The position numbers were made by a program, and so were the translations under genes. The notes under the pieces were generated by a model, which saw nothing but the letters and a program-made list of their open reading frames with translations, was not told the DNA's origin and ran no database searches. Below are positions 24,099 to 28,790 of a DNA stretch of 28,790 nucleotides, piece by piece. Each line of letters starts with the position of its first letter. The first letter of the stretch is position 1. The DNA lies in contig CAJMQT010000006.1 of NCBI GenBank assembly GCA_905215655.1, positions 1 through 28,790 of the forward strand. Reading direction: 5' to 3'. This DNA comes from an uncultured bacterium (GTDB lineage: Bacteria; Bacteroidota; Bacteroidia; Bacteroidales; Bacteroidaceae).

Positions 24099-27000
24099 AT
24101 GAAAAGCACTTCAAATAAGATATTCCACCGATATATCAATCATTCAAGGATATTCAGCCGGACGTCATCCGACATTGAGAACATCCCGCACGGACGGGGC
24201 GTCTCTGACCGTTTGCTGACGTTGGCGCTCACGCTTGTCATGTTTCTGACACACGTCAGCATGTACGGACAGGTGTTATCCACCTTCACCCACTACAACA
24301 CGGAGATGGGGTTCGTGCAGAAAGAGGTGATGAAACTCGTTCAGGACGACAAGGGACAGATGTGGTTTGCCACATGGAACGGACTGTACAAGTTTGATGG
24401 CTACCGTTTCATCAACTACAAGGCACGCCCCGGCGACGGCGTCAAGATGGAGAGCAACCGGCTCGAAACAATCTGTGCCGACGGCGACAACATCTGGATG
24501 AAGGGTTACAACGGCAGCATATCATGCTTCAACATCACGACGGAACAAATCCTCGACCTGCCGCTTACAAGATATGTGTCAGACGAGACCCACCCTCTAA
24601 AACGGGGCGGAGTGCTCATCACGATGTCGGGCAACCGACTGATAAAGGCTACTTACAATGCCGAAGACACTATTATCAGGACAAAACAGATAGCCGCCTT
24701 CGGCAAGGACGTGGTAAAGAAGATTTCAGACGACATCAACGGCAGATTGTATGTAATGACGACGGGCGGTCTTTACCAATACGACGAGCGGCTGTCACAG
24801 ATAAAACTCGCGTGGAAAGGCAACGGCAAACTGACTTTCTTCAACATGGCGCGCAACGGCAAGACGCTCGTGTTCGCCGCCTCACGCGGCACGTTGCTGC
24901 TCCTTCGTAACGGTCGTTTCATGATAAAGAAGCTCCCTACCCCGTCGAACATAATGTCACTGGCGACGCTCAACGACGGACGTATGCTTGCCGCCACCGA
25001 CGGAGACGGGCTTTACGTGCTGCGCTCCGATTACACGATAGAGAGCCATCTCACGACAGCAAACAGCCGACTGAACAACAACACGCCCGGAACGCTGAAA
25101 AAAGACAGCAAGGGCGACGTATGGTTCTGCACCAAACGACCGGGAGTGATGCGCTACGACGCCAAAAACGACGAGCTTTACTACCTGAATGTTCAGGGCG
25201 AATTTTCGTCCGACCCGTCAAGTTGGATGAACGATGTGAACATTGCGGAAGACCGGCGGGGAAACCTCTGGATATCACCATCGGGCAACGGGGTAAGCCT
25301 CTTCGACCGCGAGAACAACCTGCTGACGCCGTTTCTCGACAAAGACAGGCAGACAACGTGGACACAGGAAGACACGGTGATCGACCTCTTCGTTGACAAA
25401 CAGGACAACCTCTGGTTCTGCGGAAAATACACCGGACTGGAAAAAGTGACCTTCACGCCGCAACAATTCTTCAATTTAGACTTACGCTGCGACACCGAGA
25501 GCGGCAAAGACATCCGCGGCATGTTCCAAGACAAGGACGGATACATCTGGATAGGAGCGAAGAACGGACAGATAAGCATATTTGACAGACAGCTGAGATA
25601 CGTCGGAAACCTATGCGGCGACGGGCGGATAAGACCGGACGCGACCGACAACATGGGGCGTGCCTACACCTTTGTGCAGGACAAGACGGGAACGATATGG
25701 ATAGGAACAAAGTTCAGCGGACTGATGAGATTGCGTCCGAAAGGGCCGCTGGAGTTTGACATCACGAGGTTCAGAGCCGACGGACGTCGCGGCAGTCTGG
25801 TGCACAACGACATATTCTCAATGTGCATCGACCGCCACCAACGCCTCTGGCTTGCCACCTACGGCGGCGGTTTGTGCTACATGCCGCTGGACGGCGGACA
25901 GACGGAATTCGTATCATTGAAGGGCAAAATCAAGACCCCGTTGCCGGCGAAGACGCGCTTTATAACGACCGACGGCAGAGGAATGATATGGGTCGGGACC
26001 ACTTCCGGACTGTACTCGTTCAGCGAAGACTTCAAAAAACTTGAAAACACTACCATCCATCGCTACACCCGTGAACCTGACAACGCCATGAGCCTGAGCT
26101 ACAACGACGTTCTCGAAGTGTTCTTCACGCGTGAAGGAGAAATGTACGTCTGCACCTACGGCGGCGGCTTCTGCCACGTAGAGCGCAACGGAGACAGGCT
26201 GACATTTCACCCGTTCACCACATCCGAAGGTCTCAGGAGCGACGTGATATTCTCCGTTCAGGAAGACTTTGCCGGCAACCTATGGTTCTCATCAGAGAAC
26301 GGACTGATAAAATACAGCCCCAAATCAAAGAAGACGGAGACATTCTCCTCACATTATTTCGGCAAGAACATCGACATCAACGAGGGCGTGGCGATAAAAT
26401 TGAGCGACGGCAAACTGCTGTTCCCGTGCCGCAACCACGGCGCCATATACTTCGATCCGCGCAAAGTGAATGTCAGCAGCTACGCGCCGAGCATCATACT
26501 CAGCCGCTTCTTCATCGGGCAAAACGAGATACAGCCGTCAAGAGACGGAGAAATCCTTAAAAAAAGCGTCAACAACACGGAGCGTATCACCCTGCCTTAC
26601 GACAAAAACAGTTTTACAATCGAGTTCTCGGCGCTTGATTACCGCGACCCGGACAACGTAAGTTACATGTACATGCTCAAAGGTCTGGACAAAGAATGGA
26701 CCACGGCGGGCAACGCGCACAACGCCACATTCAACAACGTTCCGCCGGGAGAATACACGCTGATGATACGCTCGACCAACAGCGACGGCGTGTGGGTGGA
26801 CAACACTCGGTCGATCGACATAACAATAACCCCGTCGTTCTGGCAGACAGGATGGGCGCTGTTGATCTACATCCTCTTTACAATTTTTGTGATAGCCGGC
26901 TCAACTTACGTATTCTTCACCATCTTCCGACTGAAACAGAAGGTAAGGATTGAGGAATATATCTCGGACATCAAGCTCAAATTCTTCACCAACATATCCC

Positions 27001-28592
27001 ACGAGATCAGAACTCCGCTCACGCTTATATCGGGCAGCGTCAAAGAGATACTGCGCAAAGGGGTGGACGACGAGGCTACAAGAAAATCGCTGACCGTTGT
27101 AGACGGCAACTCGAACCGTCTGCTGCGTCTCATCAACCAGATACTTGATATAAGGAAACTGGAAACGGGCAACATGCGTCTATGTCTGCAAATGACAGAC
27201 TTGGGACGGTTTGTAAAGACAATAACGACCAACTTCGACAACATCGCCGACGAACAAAACATCAAATTGACGTTTACGTCTCCCGACGAGCCCGTAATGA
27301 TTTGGGCGGACAACGACAAGCTTGACAAGATTGTATTCAATCTTCTTTCCAACGCGTTCCGCTTTACCCCATCGGGCAAGAGCATAACCGTCGCCGTATA
27401 TTCCGACAGGGGAAAAGCGCGAATAACGATATGCGACGAAGGCACGGGAATATCTCCCGACAGACTCGAAACAATATTCAACCGTTTCAGTTCTACGGGC
27501 AACAACGGCGTATTGCAGCAAGGCGGAACAGGACTCGGACTTTCCTTGACAAAAGAATTGGTAGAACTGCATCAAGGAACAATTACCGTCAAGAGCCAGC
27601 TGCACCAAGGCACGACCTTCACCGTCAGTCTGCCGGCAGACAAGCTCGCCTCTTACAGCAACGCTGACTACATAATGAAAGACTCGGAAGACAACAGCGT
27701 GAAGGACAGCGCCTACGGAGACATGAAGGACAAGGCACACGCCGACGATGCGGAAAACAGCGACAAGACCGCGGAAGAGAAGACCGCGAATGGCGAAAAT
27801 CAGACATCTCAGCCTCAACAGACCATCCTTATTGTCGAGGATAACACGGAAATGAGAGATTTCATCAGGATGATCTTAGGTTCGGATTACCGCGTAATAG
27901 AGGCAGAGAACGGACAGAAAGGCTTGGAACTTGCGGAAGGCAAGACGCCGGACATAATAATAACCGACTATATGATGCCTGTAATGGACGGAATGGAGAT
28001 GGCACGACGGCTGCGTGACAACGTGCTTACAAGCCATATACCTATAATAATCCTCTCGGCGAAGACCGACCCCGAGAGCAAGATAATGGGCATGGACACA
28101 GGCATCGACGACTACATCGAAAAGCCGTTCAGCGCCGACATCTTCCGCGCACGCATCAGAAACATCATCAGCCGGCACGAGAAGATGAGGGCTTACTTCA
28201 TGGAAAGATACATGGAAAAGCAGGAAGATGAGCCGATAGACGTATCTCCCGCCGACCGTGACTTCATGGACAAACTCACGGAAATATTGGAAAAGAACGT
28301 CAGCAACGGCGGGCTGAGCGTTGACGAGGTGGCATCTCAGCTGAACATGAGCCGCTCGATATATTTCAAGAAGATAAAGGCGCTTACAAATCTCAGCCCC
28401 AACGAATTTCTGAAAGCATTCCGCATGAAGCGCGCCTCCGAGCTTATTGACACGCGGAAGTACAACGTCACGGAGATTTCGATGATGGTCGGAATAAACG
28501 ACTCGCACTATTTCAGCAAATGTTTCAAGCAGTATTTCGGCATGACTCCAACCGAATGGAAGAACCGGAAGGGAGTGAAGAGGGAAGAGTGA
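24099..28592 (+). CDS. Hybrid two-component system sensor/regulator (HTCS)
   Basis: A 1497-residue one-protein signalling system. A hydrophobic segment (LLTLALTLVMFLTHVSMYG) precedes a periplasmic two-propeller sensor of Reg_prop repeats (GQMWFATWNGLYKFDG, GYIWIGAKNGQISIFD, GMIWVGTTSGLYSF), then a Y_Y_Y domain (about 834-910) and a membrane segment (about 919-941). The cytoplasmic part has HisKA with H968 (NISHEIRTP), an ATPase with N1081 (NLLSNAF), DEGTG and GGTGLGLS, a charged linker, a receiver with D1290 (IITDYMMP) and a C-terminal AraC-type HTH (about 1395-1492). The start at 24099 fits the -7 box and leaves a long N-region before the hydrophobic segment. Family members sense oligosaccharides and activate nearby PUL genes. 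The stop codon lies inside a heptamer repeat array. Confidence 0.95.
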   Translation: MKSTSNKIFHRYINHSRIFSRTSSDIENIPHGRGVSDRLLTLALTLVMFLTHVSMYGQVLSTFTHYNTEMGFVQKEVMKLVQDDKGQMWFATWNGLYKFDGYRFINYKARPGDGVKMESNRLETICADGDNIWMKGYNGSISCFNITTEQILDLPLTRYVSDETHPLKRGGVLITMSGNRLIKATYNAEDTIIRTKQIAAFGKDVVKKISDDINGRLYVMTTGGLYQYDERLSQIKLAWKGNGKLTFFNMARNGKTLVFAASRGTLLLLRNGRFMIKKLPTPSNIMSLATLNDGRMLAATDGDGLYVLRSDYTIESHLTTANSRLNNNTPGTLKKDSKGDVWFCTKRPGVMRYDAKNDELYYLNVQGEFSSDPSSWMNDVNIAEDRRGNLWISPSGNGVSLFDRENNLLTPFLDKDRQTTWTQEDTVIDLFVDKQDNLWFCGKYTGLEKVTFTPQQFFNLDLRCDTESGKDIRGMFQDKDGYIWIGAKNGQISIFDRQLRYVGNLCGDGRIRPDATDNMGRAYTFVQDKTGTIWIGTKFSGLMRLRPKGPLEFDITRFRADGRRGSLVHNDIFSMCIDRHQRLWLATYGGGLCYMPLDGGQTEFVSLKGKIKTPLPAKTRFITTDGRGMIWVGTTSGLYSFSEDFKKLENTTIHRYTREPDNAMSLSYNDVLEVFFTREGEMYVCTYGGGFCHVERNGDRLTFHPFTTSEGLRSDVIFSVQEDFAGNLWFSSENGLIKYSPKSKKTETFSSHYFGKNIDINEGVAIKLSDGKLLFPCRNHGAIYFDPRKVNVSSYAPSIILSRFFIGQNEIQPSRDGEILKKSVNNTERITLPYDKNSFTIEFSALDYRDPDNVSYMYMLKGLDKEWTTAGNAHNATFNNVPPGEYTLMIRSTNSDGVWVDNTRSIDITITPSFWQTGWALLIYILFTIFVIAGSTYVFFTIFRLKQKVRIEEYISDIKLKFFTNISHEIRTPLTLISGSVKEILRKGVDDEATRKSLTVVDGNSNRLLRLINQILDIRKLETGNMRLCLQMTDLGRFVKTITTNFDNIADEQNIKLTFTSPDEPVMIWADNDKLDKIVFNLLSNAFRFTPSGKSITVAVYSDRGKARITICDEGTGISPDRLETIFNRFSSTGNNGVLQQGGTGLGLSLTKELVELHQGTITVKSQLHQGTTFTVSLPADKLASYSNADYIMKDSEDNSVKDSAYGDMKDKAHADDAENSDKTAEEKTANGENQTSQPQQTILIVEDNTEMRDFIRMILGSDYRVIEAENGQKGLELAEGKTPDIIITDYMMPVMDGMEMARRLRDNVLTSHIPIIILSAKTDPESKIMGMDTGIDDYIEKPFSADIFRARIRNIISRHEKMRAYFMERYMEKQEDEPIDVSPADRDFMDKLTEILEKNVSNGGLSVDEVASQLNMSRSIYFKKIKALTNLSPNEFLKAFRMKRASELIDTRKYNVTEISMMVGINDSHYFSKCFKQYFGMTPTEWKNRKGVKREE

Positions 28593-28663
28593 AGAGGGAA
28601 GAATTAAGAGTTAAGAATTAAAAATTACCCCTAAATTCTTAACTCTTCCCTCTTAACTCTTAA
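28576..28663. repeat. Mixed heptamer array overlapping the HTCS 3' end
   Basis: Seven direct heptamers (28576-28624: TGAAGAG, GGAAGAG, TGAAGAG, GGAAGAA, TTAAGAG, TTAAGAA, TTAAAAA) face four inverted ones (28636-28663: TTCTTAA, CTCTTCC, CTCTTAA, CTCTTAA). The array mixes the TG and TT variants seen separately at 15955 and 6980. The first units are translated as the end of the HTCS, and the TGA at 28590-28592 begins the third unit. Confidence 0.85.
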
Positions 28664-28674
28664 CTTAAAAAAAG

Positions 28675-28710
28675 CGGGTTGACTTATCGCATGTCGCAAT
28701 AGCCAACCCG
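28675..28710 (-). terminator. Minus-strand terminator for a convergent gene
   Basis: CGGGTTG (28675-28681) pairs with CAACCCG (28704-28710), and an interrupted inner stem continues to loop 28691-28695. On the minus strand a run of seven T (from 28673 to 28667) follows shortly after the stem, so it works leftward. It implies a minus-strand gene entering from the right edge. Confidence 0.65.
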
Positions 28711-28749
28711 TTATAAATCTGATTGTAAGCTTATAAAACAGCTTGGACG

Positions 28750-28788
28750 TCATTTGGTAAGAGGCGGAAAACCTATCTGTATTTCATG
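28750..28788 (-). CDS. Possible C-terminal end of a convergent gene (partial)
   Basis: One minus-strand frame from the window edge reads HEIQIGFPPLTK and then TGA (28752-28750). The stop lies 39 bases before the terminator stem, the expected position for a gene end. The other two minus-strand frames stop within 6 codons of the edge. Twelve residues are too few to assign a family, and the remainder lies outside the window. Confidence 0.35.
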   Translation of the reverse strand, partial: HEIQIGFPPLTK

Positions 28789-28790
28789 TG

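Noticed and set aside
27180..28508. Long minus-strand open frames opposite the HTCS kinase and receiver domains
   Set aside because: They are shadows of the conserved histidine kinase, receiver and AraC-domain coding sequence.
1..28790. tRNA, rRNA, transposase or integrase genes
   Set aside because: No cloverleaf, rRNA or recombinase signature was seen on either strand.

Overview
The window reads as chromosomal DNA of a Bacteroidales bacterium, most likely Prevotellaceae. It carries a type IX secretion system (T9SS) core operon, a SusC/SusD pair, a one-protein hybrid two-component regulator (HTCS), -7 boxes of the Bacteroidetes TAnnTTTG type, and almost no Shine-Dalgarno sequences. The genus assignment is inference; no rRNA or tRNA gene is visible.

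Layout. (1) 1-2004, plus strand: meaB and ispH, five bases apart. (2) 2208-4205, minus strand: porQ, a small lipoprotein gene and cmk. An unusual double palindrome (2075-2159) lies where ispH and cmk converge. (3) 4369-6960, plus strand: a GTG-initiated TonB-family gene, a polyprenyl diphosphate synthase and a TatD hydrolase, with a terminator hairpin ending exactly at the tatD ATG. (4) 7067-14989, minus strand: the T9SS operon porP-porK-porL-porM-porN, followed by a small beta-barrel gene and preceded by two secreted proteins of unknown function that look like distant paralogs. (5) 14990-16173: 1.2 kb without genes, rich in tandem, inverted and hairpin repeats. (6) 16174-23699: a pectin-type polysaccharide utilization locus, with susC-susD on the minus strand and a family CE8 pectinesterase plus an alpha/beta-hydrolase esterase on the plus strand. 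(7) 24099-28592, plus strand: a full-length HTCS that probably senses an oligosaccharide and controls region 6. (8) 28675-28788: a minus-strand terminator and probably the last codons of a convergent gene beyond the window.

How the parts work together. PorK/L/M/N, PorP and PorQ belong to the machine that moves cargo across the outer membrane and attaches it to the cell surface. SusC/SusD would bind and import pectic oligosaccharides with energy from a TonB complex. The two signal-peptide esterases would remove methyl and perhaps acetyl groups, and the HTCS would switch the locus on. No pectate lyase or GH28 enzyme is in the window, so the locus probably continues outside it or depends on enzymes elsewhere.

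The most unusual content is non-coding. One family is a 22-bp-period array of 19-bp semi-palindromes (TAAAAG, five variable bases, CTTTTA), in which neighbouring cores are reverse complements. It occurs at two loci. The other is a heptamer family, T(T/G)AAGA(A/G), arranged as direct and inverted arrays at four loci. One of these arrays supplies the last codons and the stop codon of the HTCS gene.
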